NCBI RefSeq assembly: GCF_964204645.1
Contig: NC_134031.1
Span: 4,325,001 to 4,385,000 of the forward strand
DNA from: Tubulanus polymorphus
Lineage: Eukaryota > Nemertea > Palaeonemertea > Tubulaniformes > Tubulanidae
Length of the DNA stretch: 60,000 nucleotides
Direction of reading: 5' to 3'
Shown: positions 11,837-25,800 of the stretch, piece after piece
Layout of the letters: every line of letters starts with the position of its first letter
How positions within the stretch are numbered: the first letter of the stretch is position 1
The notes under the pieces: model-generated
Told to the model about the DNA's origin: nothing
The model's database searches: none
Seen by the model: the letters and a program-made list of their open reading frames with translations, nothing else
Translations under genes and position numbers: made by a program

Positions 11837-13658
11837 GTTACCTCACTAAAAATTCTTGCCGAGTCTTCATCAACATTCATACACGCTTCATAAAATTTTA
11901 GACCCAGTAACGAAATGAGCGTGTAATAATCGGATAAATCATAATCAAATTTTCACCCAAGAATCGTGTATCGTATCTTATATTCTTCTAAATTCAAATT
12001 TTCGTTCTCGTAACAAATCTCTTCAGGATATGTACTCATATATCACACGTCATGCGGTCATTAAATAATCATCGTTTTTGTAATCAATCTTTTTCGTAAA
12101 ACAACAGTTAAAGCTACACTTTACACAACGAACAAAATCGTTTTTCCATCATTCGCTTTAGGAAAATAATATAATCTTCAGTCTATATTCAGTGTATTTA
12201 CATACATTTACATGTAAAATCATTTCAGCAGCTTATATATATGTGTGTATATAATATGTATACCGTATATGATATTATCGATGTTACCCCTAAACTGGCC
12301 GTTAAAGCCTGAACTCGACAACTTAGCTCTACTTTTTTTTTCAATGAAATTGCACATACAGGCATCGTTGAATAGATCGGTTCGTATTGTATAATATATA
12401 ACAGCTTAAAAGCTTTGCGACAGCTTTTTCTTTCTACGTTACGGGATTAACAGACGTGTTTATCATATGGCACAATGAAACAGAGAAATCGATTAGGCCA
12501 GTTCCACATTTTGAGTGGTGCTACATTAGACAACAGATTCGATCATCGGAAATGAGCTATGTCGACTTGGCGGTCACAGCGCGGAACTGGGTACTTTAGA
12601 TAATCAATAGAGGTTCAAATATATGCGCTTAATTCAGATAAGTTTAATCCAGATTATGACCCAATCCAGATAATATTTCAACCTATATATAAATGTTTGA
12701 AGTTTGATGATCTCTTATGAATCGGATGAACTTCATCGGTCCCAAATGATCTGAATTAAGCGGTGAGTTCTATTAAATGCATATACCATTTAAAATCATT
12801 AACACCTCATTAAAAAGAATTACAGTCAACTCTCGGTTATCCCCCATTCCCGGCTACCGCCGAGTAAAAGCTTTGTGCCGAATTAATTAATGCTTTTTAG
12901 CTTCCGATTTTTCATATCCGAAAATCCGTACTCTTCTCAATTTATTGAAAAAATCTTACAATGTTTGTACATTTAGGTTCGATTATCTGCCATCAAAAAT
13001 ATTCAATGCATGTAGATTACAAATTTACTAATCGGCAACAATAGGTCAATGTATATTATTACACTGATACTGTTGTTTGTAAATCAACTCCGGACGTTGT
13101 CCTCCAACTCATCCCCCATGTGAACATCTATGTTAGACTACAGGGACTACTGGTATTAAAATCTCATCACAGGGTACAATTGATAAATATGGATATTTCA
13201 GATGATAGAAAACTTTTCACTTCTTTTCATAAAAGGCAGAGTTTAACAAAACAGTTCATGAGTTTATAGAAAACAGCTTGTTGATAATACGATAAAAAAA
13301 TGGTCGCTTAATTTCAGGGTCTTGCACAAAACGAAAATTTCCGAAACTCGTTTATAGTGGCAGATAACCGGGAGTTGATTGTAGCTTGCGCAATGAGAGA
13401 ATACATCATACATTCAATCCTGTATCGATAGTACACATATCTATTACTATTTTTAAAGACATTTCATTTTGTTTCCGATCAGATCTTCAGTTAATATCAC
13501 ACCAAAAACCATAATCATACATTAAATGGAGCACAATGTGTATTAAAACTGGGCAAGGTTCTTCTATAAGTCTATAGAGAACCAAAATGGCCTTATACTG
13601 GGCTTGAAGACTTGACTGTACGACTAGCTCAGGTGGACGATCCCTTGCACGTGGTCGT
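11837..13658 (-). other. Probable 3' UTR of the RasGAP gene
   Basis: This is directly downstream of the stop codon on the minus strand and has no splice or coding signal that I could support. The 3' UTR may extend this far or farther; its end is not determined. Confidence 0.35.
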
Positions 13659-13893
13659 CTACTTATTCAGCGAACCGTGGTACTGCCCCGAACAAGCTGA
13701 ATATTTTACACCGTTACACGGTGTTATGTTATATTGATGTTTCAATTGTCCGAGCGAATCGAGCAGACGATTGTTAGCCGCATCGAGAGCGTGTAATCGG
13801 CGATCCTGGTTCTGTATTATACGCTCTTTCTGACCGACGATTCCGTGCAGTTCTTGTTGTTCCTTGCACAACTCCTCTTCAACCGTGATCAAT
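13659..13893 (-). CDS. DAB2IP/RASAL2: RasGAP common exon 16 (last): end of coiled coil and stop
   Basis: Acceptor ATCGCAG sits above 13,893; the exon enters in phase 2 (AG|A gives Arg), encodes 77 residues and ends at TAG (13,659-13,661). The text [13 protein letters not shown] followed by [17 protein letters not shown] matches the C-terminal coiled coil of DAB2IP/RASAL2 (SLDAANARLMSALTQLK there). The last ~25 residues ([10 protein letters not shown]...SLNK) are not conserved. Confidence 0.93.
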
Positions 13894-16800
13894 CTGCGAT
13901 AATCAAAACATCAAAATCAGTAAGAATTTTTCATAATCAACCAGTACTACAAGGCCAACTGCCCATCGTATTAAACTCAGAGTCCAAGGACACCATGTCT
14001 GAAATGCTTGACAATCCAACAATTTCAACATTCAGTGCCTCCTGGTGAACATACAGAGAAACCGATGACCTCGCAAGAATCATAAAACATGTAACGAGCT
14101 ACAATTGCGCAATTGAATGCGGTAACAAAATACGCGGAGATGTAAAAATGGCAATACTATTGATAACTTATATAGCCCTCTGGTGAAGGAATGCTAATGA
14201 TGCTAACTGGTGGTGAAAATAATACACTCACTGGGTAATTCCAATTCTTTGTGAAGAAATGCGTCATTGACAGTGCTATCAATTATAGAATATTTAGATT
14301 CAAGTTAAACATGTTGATATTTTCCTAAAAACCCATCCCCGATATATGAAACTAAGATGGCCAATGACTGCATAACAATCGACTGATACAAAAACCCGTC
14401 TGATATGTTAAGATCTCTTCCCAATGTATACCAAGCACAAATGTCAATGTATACAACAAACTTTAAAGCTAAATGACCTCTATTGGAACAAAAAAGGTCA
14501 CCAGACAGCCATCTTATTTTCGATTAAACCAATTTTCCTCAATAACAGACAAACGAATGTACAATTGGTGAAAGTAAACGCAATAGCCTGCTGGGGCTTT
14601 CCCCAAGTGATCTAATCACATGAGGAGTTAGAGACCATCATATCTCGTGTGACATCCAGTAGTTGATTAATGAACCGTGATGGAATAAGCATGAGTCATA
14701 TTCTATAATAATAAACGGCTGAATTACAAAGCTTAACTATTCAGAGACATAGCAACTGTAGTACATGATTTCTTCAAGCTAAACTCGCTATACATGTATT
14801 TAAGAGTAACAAACAAAAAATCCTCAATCATTAAAACAGTGAATGAAACATGCAGCGAATCACACAGGAAACTAAAAAGGTTTAATGCTTGAATGGACAT
14901 ATCTGAAGCAAAGTTTTAGTTCCATGCGGTTGAATCATTATTGAATTTTTAAGAGTTTTTTTATAAGAGTTGCGAAGTTCAAATCTCGAGTCAGAATAAA
15001 TCGATCATCGAAAATGCCCATGCTATGTAGAAATAAGCAACTGTTGAACTACGGTGAGTCGTTGGGTGGGGGTTAGTGAACAACATGAAGCTTGTATATA
15101 GTTGTGTAGATAAATACCGTGTATATCGCTGTTAGTAGTGAACCAAGCATCTCTCTGGTGTTAAATCAACGTTTGATACCTTTGTATGATGCCTTTCATT
15201 TGTCCGTCTTTCTCTGTCGGTTTGATCGACAGTTCGTTGTTTTCGAGTTTGTGTTGCCACTGTCGGATCAAGTGTTCCTGGTTCGATTCTTTCTGGTGCA
15301 GTTTTTCCTCGGCCTCGCGTAGACGTGCCTGAGTTTCGGCGAGTTGCTTCGATAGTTTGTCGATCTCGCTTTCGTACTGAAATCAGACAATCGCGCCAAT
15401 GATTAACGACGGGATAGAACGATTCGTTTAGGCTGAAAATGCAGCTTCGTTACACAAACGAGTAATTAAATGGAAAATGGAAATTTTTTTTTCACAAAAA
15501 CCTAGGATATAGTAGAATAACCACACTCAAACGTGGAGAATAAATGATATAATAAATACCCACTACGTACAGATTAGAAATTTTGAAAACCAAGAATTTA
15601 TTGAATCAAAATTCTTTAAGACACAACATTTCGAACTGTCACTAGAGATCATCATCAGGTGCGTGAACAATGATCTCAAATGACCTATAAAGTCAAATGA
15701 TAAAGACAATTGTATGTAGGTTACGTGGTTACATGAAGCTGTATTCAGGTGGTGTTAATCCAGATTAAAAAGGTTTTTATCATTCTGGGGGGGGGGGGGG
15801 CAATTGTCCTAGAATCCTCAAATGAGAGTACAAAATGTTGTGTCATCTTAAAACTTTTTGATTCAATTAATTCTTGGTTTTAAAACTTTTAAATCTGTAC
15901 ATAGTGGGTTTTTATCGCACGAGCCTATGATATGTACGTATTTCTAACATGCAGGGGACAAAAAACTATAGGCTATGACCATGTCCACTCTCGAGATTCT
16001 GTACACATGAATGAAAAAGCGTTTGATGAAAAAAGTAAACTAAGACCATATAAGGGCGCTGAGATCGGTAGAATATAATAGCACCCTGACAATCGGTACT
16101 TACAGGATGTTTTTTATATCGCGTAAGCTTCGTTTAAAACACAAGCACTCATTGAGTTACGATACGAAAATAAATCACGACTTCGAATTTTTCAATATTA
16201 TACACGATCTATTAAATATTCACCTCTACTTTGCTGAGTTCTTGCGCTTGTAGTTTATGTTGTACGGAGCGCACGCCCATTCGGATCGATCCCGTCGGTA
16301 TCGGCAGCGAAGCTCTACGCTGACTGTTCGCCGGGTTATATCTCGGGCTGTCCGGCGGCGTCGACCATCCTGGAGAAATGTCCCAATTCGCGCCGGAGTG
16401 CGACGTCGTCGATATCACCGTATCGGTCGCCGTACGCCGCATGTGACTAACCGGCGCGCTTTGTTGCGACGAATTGCTTTTCGAAACGGAAAAATCGGCG
16501 CTACGCGAAATGTTTTTATCTTGGTTAGCCATCCACGACGATTTGGAAGTCTGTCCCGGCGACGGGGGCGAGGTTAACGTCGGCGACGCAAGCGTCAAAC
16601 TCGCCGATCGGTAACAACCGGGCGACGACGAAAGCGAAGACGAACGATAGTGTCGCGCTTTACCGCTAGGCGGCATCAGTAAGCATTCATCGCTGCGAGA
16701 CGATCCGGTGAATCGCGGCACGTTCAAATCAACCGGTTTGATGACCGGCGAACGCGGCGGAACTTTGCGTTCGCGGCGTTGTAACGAACCGTCCTCGCTG

Positions 16801-19800
16801 CTCGTCGAGCCCGAACTCACCGACGAGACTTTCTTCGAACGTCCGACGCTATTATTGTGACTAGAACTGTTGGCTGGATGATGATGATGATGATGAGGTT
16901 GAGGATGATGTTGATGATGTCTATAAACGGGGTTAGCGAACGATAACGGCTGCCGCGGCGTCGGGGTTATTTCCGGTACGGCTGCCGAATCGACCGGCGA
17001 ACTCGACTGACTGAAACTGGCGCCGTAGCTCTGATATCCGGACGACGCGACGTTCGACGTTTGACTAATCTCGCTGCGGTTATCGGCCGTTCCGCCGCTG
17101 CCGCCGTTCGCGACACGGTCGTCGGAGAACGGAATCAAATCGATGAATTCGCCGCCGTTGATGACTTCGGCCGCGCGCACCATCTGATTCCACGACTCGT
17201 TCAGTTTCTCCTCGTTCGCTTTCAAGTCTCTCATCGGACGGTTGAACGACGCGCTCGGACTCAAACTCGTGTCTTCTAATGCGCTGAAGAACGCGTTGTC
17301 TTCGTGCGTCGTTTGCTGACAGGCGCGGTGCGCGCGCGCTAAATTACTCATCACGCAACGATCGTAGACCTGCGTTAGATCCGCGTCGCCGAAACGGAAG
17401 TCGAGATTTCGCGCGCCGCTGTTGCGACGTAGTTCCGGCGTCGACGACGACGCCGGCGGGTAAAGCACGTCGCCGCGTACCGGCGTGTTCTCTTTCTCCC
17501 ACACGTTGTCGTAGTTACGCGTGCGACTGCTGCCCGCGACCGAACGCGGCCGTTTTAAAGTCAGGTCCGGGTTGTCGACGGCGTGCGTGATGTTTTTCAG
17601 AATGTCGGTTAAATCGTCCAAACGTTTCTCAGACGGCTGAAAAACCAAGATGGCAGAAAATTAATCATTCATTTTGTGGAGTTTTGAAAATTTTGAGATG
17701 ATTCCCATAGATTTACTTGTTCAAATATGCCTGTTCTGCATTAGTGTAATTATTTCTATTATATCTTATTGATTCTATTACAATCTGGATTCAATGCAGT
17801 CAAAATTTTCAAAGCATTGATAATAAAACAATAATAGACATTTATACGTATACCGCACTGCAGTGCAGTTTACAATTTAAAGACGCGTTCGAATTGCTAA
17901 TAAAAATGTTCTTCAAAAAGGAAAATTCTAAGACGAGATTTAAAATTCTCAATGTCATTACAGTTCTGAAGACAAAGTATTTATTGTCTACAGTCAATTT
18001 TTAACCCGCAACTGTCAAACTGGTCCCAGTTCCGGAGTTGCGAATAAGATTTAACCTTGAAGGCAAAAAGTTAGAGAGCTATTAACTATTATCAATGAAA
18101 ACCTAACACAGGGTCATTCTAACTGGGTCGTCGATATTAATCCATAAGGATTCACAAAAATACAGGATCAAGGAGGTTCACCGCAGAAGTAAGTAACCAA
18201 AGAGGACAACATCAAGAACAGTAACAATGTAAAGGAGACAACAACGAATTAACATGCTTTTAACAGGAGATTCAAACCGGCAACCAAAGCAAATCAGCAA
18301 ATTAAATCTGTTATCAAATATTGCAGTTTTAAACTGAGTCGTTCCAAATGTAGTTCGCAGTCTTTTTGAAAGAAGGATACAGTCAAACATTGCTCGCGAC
18401 AATACAGCATATCGAATATTGATATCGAATGATTTTCAAATAGATACAAATGAAAGCAATGTTCGCCTGCATTCATCCGAGAAGCAAAATAAAAAGAACA
18501 CTGCCCCCAGTGCACACAACAACTACCTCTAATACCTTATCCAACGTTTCTACAAGCAGTGAATGTAGAATGGATAGCTCCTTCCCGAGGTCGATATAAC
18601 CTTCGAAATCAAGCGTATCTGATGATTCAGTTGTACACTGAAAATAGATAAAATTGAATGACATTCTTATAATAACAATTGAATTTTCTATAGCGCCCTT
18701 TTTACTGAGACACAATGCTTTTCCTTAGTTGGGAGTTATTACCACAGCCTATAACTCCAACCGCTTCATTAGTCATCTCTCCCTGGGGAGAAGTAACACC
18801 CGAGCACCTGTTAGGCACTGAGGAGGCGCTGAGGAGGCACTGAGGAGTCATCTTTCAGGCCGGGTACCCACTTACTCTTGGGTCGAGAAAGGCAATGAGG
18901 ATAAGTGTCTTGTTTGAGGACTAAAATGAGAAATCTGTTTAAAACCGTGGTAAACTTACGGATATTTTGTTTAGGAAACTTTTCATCGTAGCCCATTCAC
19001 GTTCGACAAAAACGTTCATGTATGTCATGTATTCTTCTTTGCCGCCGAATTTCGTAAAGTTTGCGAGACTCTGGATCGTTTTTGCGATTAATGTGAGATT
19101 CCGTGCTGATTTCTCATCTGGATATTCTACAAAATAATGCCAAAAACTGATTATGTATGTTCAACGTTTTTTTGGGTCAGAGGTGCAATAAGTTATGATT
19201 TACACGTAAGGCCAATCCCAAAGCATTCGTTTCGATAGCTAATCTAAGGAATAGTTGCTCATTCATTACTAAATACCATAGGAACAAAGAACTTTGAATT
19301 GTCACTTAGTCAACTATCCACTGGTTAACTCTAAGCAACTTTCGAGCAACTGGCCCCAGCATGTAATGACTCCATAACCATAGTGTTAAACCAAAACTAG
19401 ACTTGTAATTCAGGCAAATATGATATTCTGCTTTAAAACTAACCTTGACTGAGACCGAACAGACTAGGAGACAGTATGGCTGGACATAGAAACCGTAGAA
19501 ATATTGAAGCACTGATGAGATTGTCGCTGATATCCTCTTTACCGCGGTGATGACAACATTCACGAAAACTAGCGAAAACTTCTTTCAATTCTCTGTAAAA
19601 TCAATTACATACCAGGAGATGAGATGCCGCTTAAAGTAACCCGTTAATTTGCACGGATTTAAGTTATAGCATACTTTGGAAAGTAACAGAAACTGTTGAT
19701 TATTTTCACCCAGGCCATTTCGCAGTACATCATCAGATTCGTTTGGTTCTGTTGTAGACTGGCAGGTGGCAGCACTCTGGACGGATCCACCTCGCAATCA

Positions 19801-22800
19801 TCGGGAAATTCGATAATCGACTTCACAAAATCGCTCAATGTATCGTGTAAATACTGAAGGAAAAGGAACATATAATTGCATTAGAGTAATTTGAAGAAAA
19901 ATTGCGTGGTCACTTTCATTTGACTTGCTTTTCCCTTGACTTTTCCCTGACTATTCCATGACATGCATGTTGTTTTCCCTTGACTTAATCTGCTAAGAAT
20001 CCAATTAATTAACTCTGTCAATTACGTAAGACTTAGATGGAAACTGTTTGATTTTACGCATGATCTAGCTATCTCAACAAATTTCCCTGACTTTTTTCAG
20101 ATCTTAAGCTTTTTTGAAAAATTTCCTTCTGACTTTTTTAAAGAAAAGAAGATTCCCCAACTCTCCCTGATTTTTCTGATTTCAAAGTAAGTGGCAACCC
20201 TGAAAATTGAAGATTAAATTTTGCGCTGAAACCAATCTTATACTTTACCTTATCTCCGACTAGTTTCATGTATGCTTCAATTGACTTGGTAGCAATACTG
20301 TTCCCACGGAATGTCATATGTTCATTATCTAAACAGAAGCAAATTAAATCCTCAAATTCATAACTAATTAACCATTATTTCAGGAATTATGTCCCCCATA
20401 AACTGGTAATTTGCCACACAAATAAGATAGACTTAGCAACACAAATATAATGGAATTAAACCAACAGTCAGGGGTAGTCAAAATAACTTAATAAGTTTCA
20501 AACAATAAGATTTATTAAAGAGGGACAGAATCATACAAACGAGCATTTCTGAATCCTTGGAATTGCTTGAATGTTCTTAAATAGTCTTAAATTTTTGAAA
20601 TTCGAAGCTTGAGAGGGGTGTTTTCTGGACCTTTCAGGCAAAATATTCAGGAAATTTCAGGAAATTTTGAACTAAGTATGCTGAACTTGGATTTAAAAGG
20701 GGGTCATCCGCACTCCAACCCCTTCTGGCGACGCACATGAATATCAATGTTTTTGTTCTACCCATATATATATTACCTAGCCTGTCAACTTCTGCCATCA
20801 CGATGTCTGTTAGAAACTTCTTGGCCTGGCCAAGATTTTGAAAGATGTGTACTAAAGACGTGGCCACGTCGGTTTTCGCCTTGACGCTCACTAACGGCTC
20901 AAGTACATCGACTAGCACCAAATAATTATCAGTCAGATACTGGAATATAATAACGTTCGAAGTATTTTCTAACGTAATAGAAGCGAAAAATAGAAATAGA
21001 AATGAATGTAATTTATTCTACCTGGATGAAATTCTTGTACATAACCATAGGCAGTATTTCAATAGTTTGATACTTGGCCTTGATACGAATAATCGGGAGT
21101 TCATTCTTCTCCTTGCCTTTGCCTAGTATTGCACAACTAGCCGTATACCTGCGTATGAAAAAAAAAACAATCGAAAAACGAACTTCATGAGATTAATAGG
21201 AAATATGGCAGAACACACAGTACAAACAACAATGTATGTAAAGTTCTTGAGTAAAAGGTTTGTATATTTGAGCAACGATTCAGCTATAGACTAATAGCAA
21301 AAATACATAAAGAGGACCCTCTTTATGTTATTTTGCTAATAGCCATTCTTAGGCATACTGCATGCCTATTGATCTATAGCCAAAATATTCCTCAAATATA
21401 TACCCCTTAAACTCAAGAACTTTACATCTTTGGCTGAACCATTGCAGAATTTATCTTGTATTTATCACAGCAGTACTCTCAATTACAGGTTTTAGAGGGG
21501 CGGCCACCCGTTTAATTTTTACATCCACCCCTCTGAGAATCAGCCACCCATTATAAAATATCTTCCACTACTACCAGAGTGGATGTCTATATTCTTTCAA
21601 TGCTGCTTTGAATTATATTTAGCTGATGTAAAAATTAGAAGATTACACCGAAATTAAGCTTAGATTTTTGTTATTTTTTGGGGGATCGAAAGCTTTGCTA
21701 CTTCAGCAGCCACGATGTAATAATGTTTTAAAATTCCAGCCTATGGAGAACACTGCACAGATATTGTTTATCTTCTCGACTAATTAATACATACCATCTT
21801 TCAATGAGATGACGACTGTGTATTTCTGTAACCGGTATATTTATATAACCGACCAACACGTTTTTCTCTTTTTTACGTTTTTTATCCGGTTCGCGATAGA
21901 GATTCACTGTTATAACGTCAACCGACGGAAGATTGCTGTAAATATAAAATGACACATGATGGAATGATAGAACCATGGAAACAACAGACAGGGTCCCAAC
22001 AGATCGGTCACTCCTGGATATAACAAGTTTTCAACGGGTTTTAAAGGAACAAAATTTCCCATTTCGAAGAAGTATCTGCATCATTTTTACATCCCAATTA
22101 TTCCTCCTAAATTGGAACTGCTTATCTCATTAAACCATTAATTCAGTGGTTTCATAAGCAAATTTTGATTCTTTAATCTACCTAAACTCAGTTTCTAAAT
22201 CGGTAACCGCCTAATTGGGTAAAAACAAATCCTGCTCCCAGCTGTATCGATTTAGGCTTAGTTTACCGTACAGCTAAAATCTAGACAAAAATTTCTAATT
22301 GCCTATTTCTCAAAATTGATGGAGTTTTAAAGGAGTAAGTTGGGGACTGTACGGTCCGAATACGAAAAAAACCTGATACAACACTAACCTGAAATCGAAC
22401 TGTTCTCCCCAGAACAGCATGTCTCCTTTCGTTTTCGACGAGGTCCTCGCGTATAACGTCCGGTCTAAACATATCTCACAGAAATAACGTTTCTTCGGCG
22501 GCGTGTTTTTGGCTTCTTGTACCCAGATTTTCAGCGAGTTGTGAGTTCTCCTGATTTTGTCGTCGTCCGGGTTCATCGTTCTTCGCAAACTGAAGAGAAA
22601 AGAAAAACAAAAATATTGAAAATCGATTTTTTGAGTTTTCAAGGTTTTCCAGGTCAATGGCCACCCTGTATACCAATTATACCAGTACACACTGTACTTT
22701 TGAAGTAGAACATTCTACAGATCATTTACTCACCAATGAAGCCATTTTTCTCGTTCAGCCGCCGAACGACACGAATAATATTTATGGTTATTCTTGCTCA

Positions 22801-25800
22801 TAACTTGGAAGCAGTTGTCTTGTTTCAGTATGCTGTGATGTAACGGCCGCACGACGACATCGGCAGCCGTTAAATCCTGAGTGTGGAATGGTGAATTCGT
22901 GATTAGCAGTGATTCGTGTGACCGCGACGTTCTCATGCAAACCGGTCCGGGAGGACTGAAAATAACATAAACGCACGTTCTTAGTCAATCCGTATAGATT
23001 TACTGATTAAACTCAATATTGGAATGACAGTTATATCTAAATGATAACAAACTGAAGGAATATACTCATTAACCCTTTCAGTGATGACTAATCAATACTC
23101 GAGAAAGTGCTGCAGATAATTTGAAACTTTTAACGATTTTACCCCAGTGAGTTGTATAACAAGCATACCGCTTTTTAGTGCATCTACACCACAGTGCGGT
23201 GTATCAATTAGTTACTAATATTTCTACATTTTAAACAGGGGCTGCCATCTTTCAATAAGAGATAGAAACTAATTACTAATAACATCAATAAACCGGGATG
23301 CAGTGTGTAGCGAAGTCCATCTCAGATCTATACACCGCACTGTGGTGTAGACACATGAAAGGGTTAGAATAGGATCAATTCACGAAAAACCCTTTAAATC
23401 GATCTAATTTCTTCCATATTTCAATCTATATCTTAAATCGATACAAGAGTTTATCATTTTTGTGAAACTGGACCCAGTAGCATAATAAAAAATAGCTAAT
23501 TACACAGTTATATGTAAAGTTGAGTAAGAAATCGGTTCATTCTCAAAAATATAACATCAGAGTCAAATTTGAATCTAGAATTGTTTGAGCATATGGAGTC
23601 GGTAACAGAATAACTTTAAGTTTAAATTTGATCCAGGGTAGAATCATCAGAAACAAACTGATTTTTTAAGCCCTAGTCACGCTGAGAACCCTGGGGCCAG
23701 TTGCACAGTCGTGACTTAAGTCCAAAAGTGGTCTTAAATCTTAAGACTGGTCCTACGTTGTTAGATTGGCTATAGAACTAAGTTGGTCTTAGAATGGTCT
23801 TAAGTCTAAGCCATGACTATGCAACCGGCCCCTGATTATCGAAATTTTTTATGTATTTTCAATTTTCGCAATAACCTCATTGTTCTTCAGAGGCGTATCT
23901 GATAGGTTTTTTTAGAAATGATTTTTCCAGGTATGAAATCGGATGTAGGGCGAAAACAATGATAACAAAGATCCATTATCAAGATTACAACTGACAACAT
24001 CAGACAAACAGCAAAACAACTGCAGCCTTTCAAACTCACATCAAAGCACAATAATGAAGTTAATCCGTTGTCGTGAACTTGGTTGCATCGAACTCACGGC
24101 GCTGAAATCTGGCTTTTTTACACGATTTTCAAAGTCAAATTTCAAAGAGAGCATCTGTTTTCAGCAAGGTTTTATCGTTATCCTTTCGGATAACAACTGC
24201 TGTTTCATCGATAACATGGAAAATTGAACTTTCTTCTTTAAACTGGGCCCGGAGTTAGCCGCGATCACACAAGCGTTTTGGGCCTGCCGCGGAACAACCA
24301 TTTACATGGGTGCCTAATGGGCCCGTGCCAGTTTGGCCCAACCGAGGCGAAAACGTTGGACCAGGCCCCAGCCAAATTTTAGAACGGGTCAAATTTAAGC
24401 GTTTGAATTGCACCTGGTTCCGGAAGTGACTCACTTCGCTTTGCTTAAGCATTGTTTGATATCAAGTGAGTGGTTTACGTGTGAATGCACTATCTAGGCA
24501 TGGGCCATATTTAACTCGGGCCTGATCCGGGCCAACGTGGCCCAAGAGTGTCTCAAGAGTGTGATGGTGGCTTATGAGTTGAGAGGAATAGAGAAATTTA
24601 TGCCCGTGATAACGAGTACGAGTTCGGGGGCTACAAATAGCAAATATGTCGAGCGCTGATGAAAGGGAAATTCAATTAGTTTGTCATCACACTTTCGCTG
24701 AAAGCTGATGAAAAACACGAATGTAAAGGTTTTTGAAATGTCACCACTGACATTCAAACGCGCAACCTCGGCATCAAACGCTTCGGGAAAATTGCTGACA
24801 AACCGAAGGTAGTGAAAGAAATGGAAGCGAAAAAATGACCACCCCCGCATTTGAATCAAAATCGTGAATAATAATCACAGGAGTCCTAATAGCGTATTCT
24901 GGTTCATAATAAACACCCTGATGTAAAAAATGCAAGTTTAATTTCATAAGCGCATAGGTTTTATTTATTCAATCGGTTTTGATATGATAAGGAAATGCGG
25001 GCACCCGAAGAAAAACCTGATGCCACAATTTTAAAAGTGCATAGGTTTTATATAATTGGTTTTGATATGAAGATGATAAGGAAAACTGAAATGCGGCCAC
25101 TCCAAGAAAACCCGATGCCACAAAGAGTTAGAAGCCTTGGATTCTGCTTCCAGAGTCGCCGGAGACAAATATCGATGGCCGAAGGGATGAAGAGAATTGA
25201 GTTAGTCTTGTTGGTTTTGCTTTCGTGCTAGCATCAAATCGAACCCAAAAAAATCAACCAGTTCGAAAATCAAACTCTTCTCAGAGATTTTGCCGCCAGT
25301 TGCGGATGGAATCTAATGCAGTTGTTTATCGATCGCGATTAGTTCACAGTCCGCCCGTTCTATTCGTAATTCTCATCACGATAATTCGCCATTTATTGTC
25401 TGCGCCGATAATCTTACACCCGAACAGTTCCAGTCGCTAACGACTATTCCTTCAGGAACGAAGCGGACGTGACACGAGAATCGCATACACGAAAATACCA
25501 CACAACCCTACACCGACCGGCTATACAAATAACATGCATATGATTCAGAAACATTTAGTAAGGATTTAGATATGAATAAAGTTATATGTTAGGCTGAAAA
25601 AATGATACCTTGTTTCCCATCTGCTGAGGCTAAAAGTTGACCCAGCCAGGCACCTACACTCTCTGTACATAACTTTTAAAAATCATGATCAGACCTCGGA
25701 GTTCAATGATTACTCCAAGATCAGACTAGCAATGACTGACCCGGCTGCTAGAGAAATGAACTGATTACAAATTTCATTGGAATTTTCAAAATGAACCGGC

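Noticed and set aside
16257-17279. Plus-strand open frames opposite common exon 14 (and similar opposite exons A and B)
   Set aside because: They are Arg-rich antisense shadows of the GC-rich coding exons.
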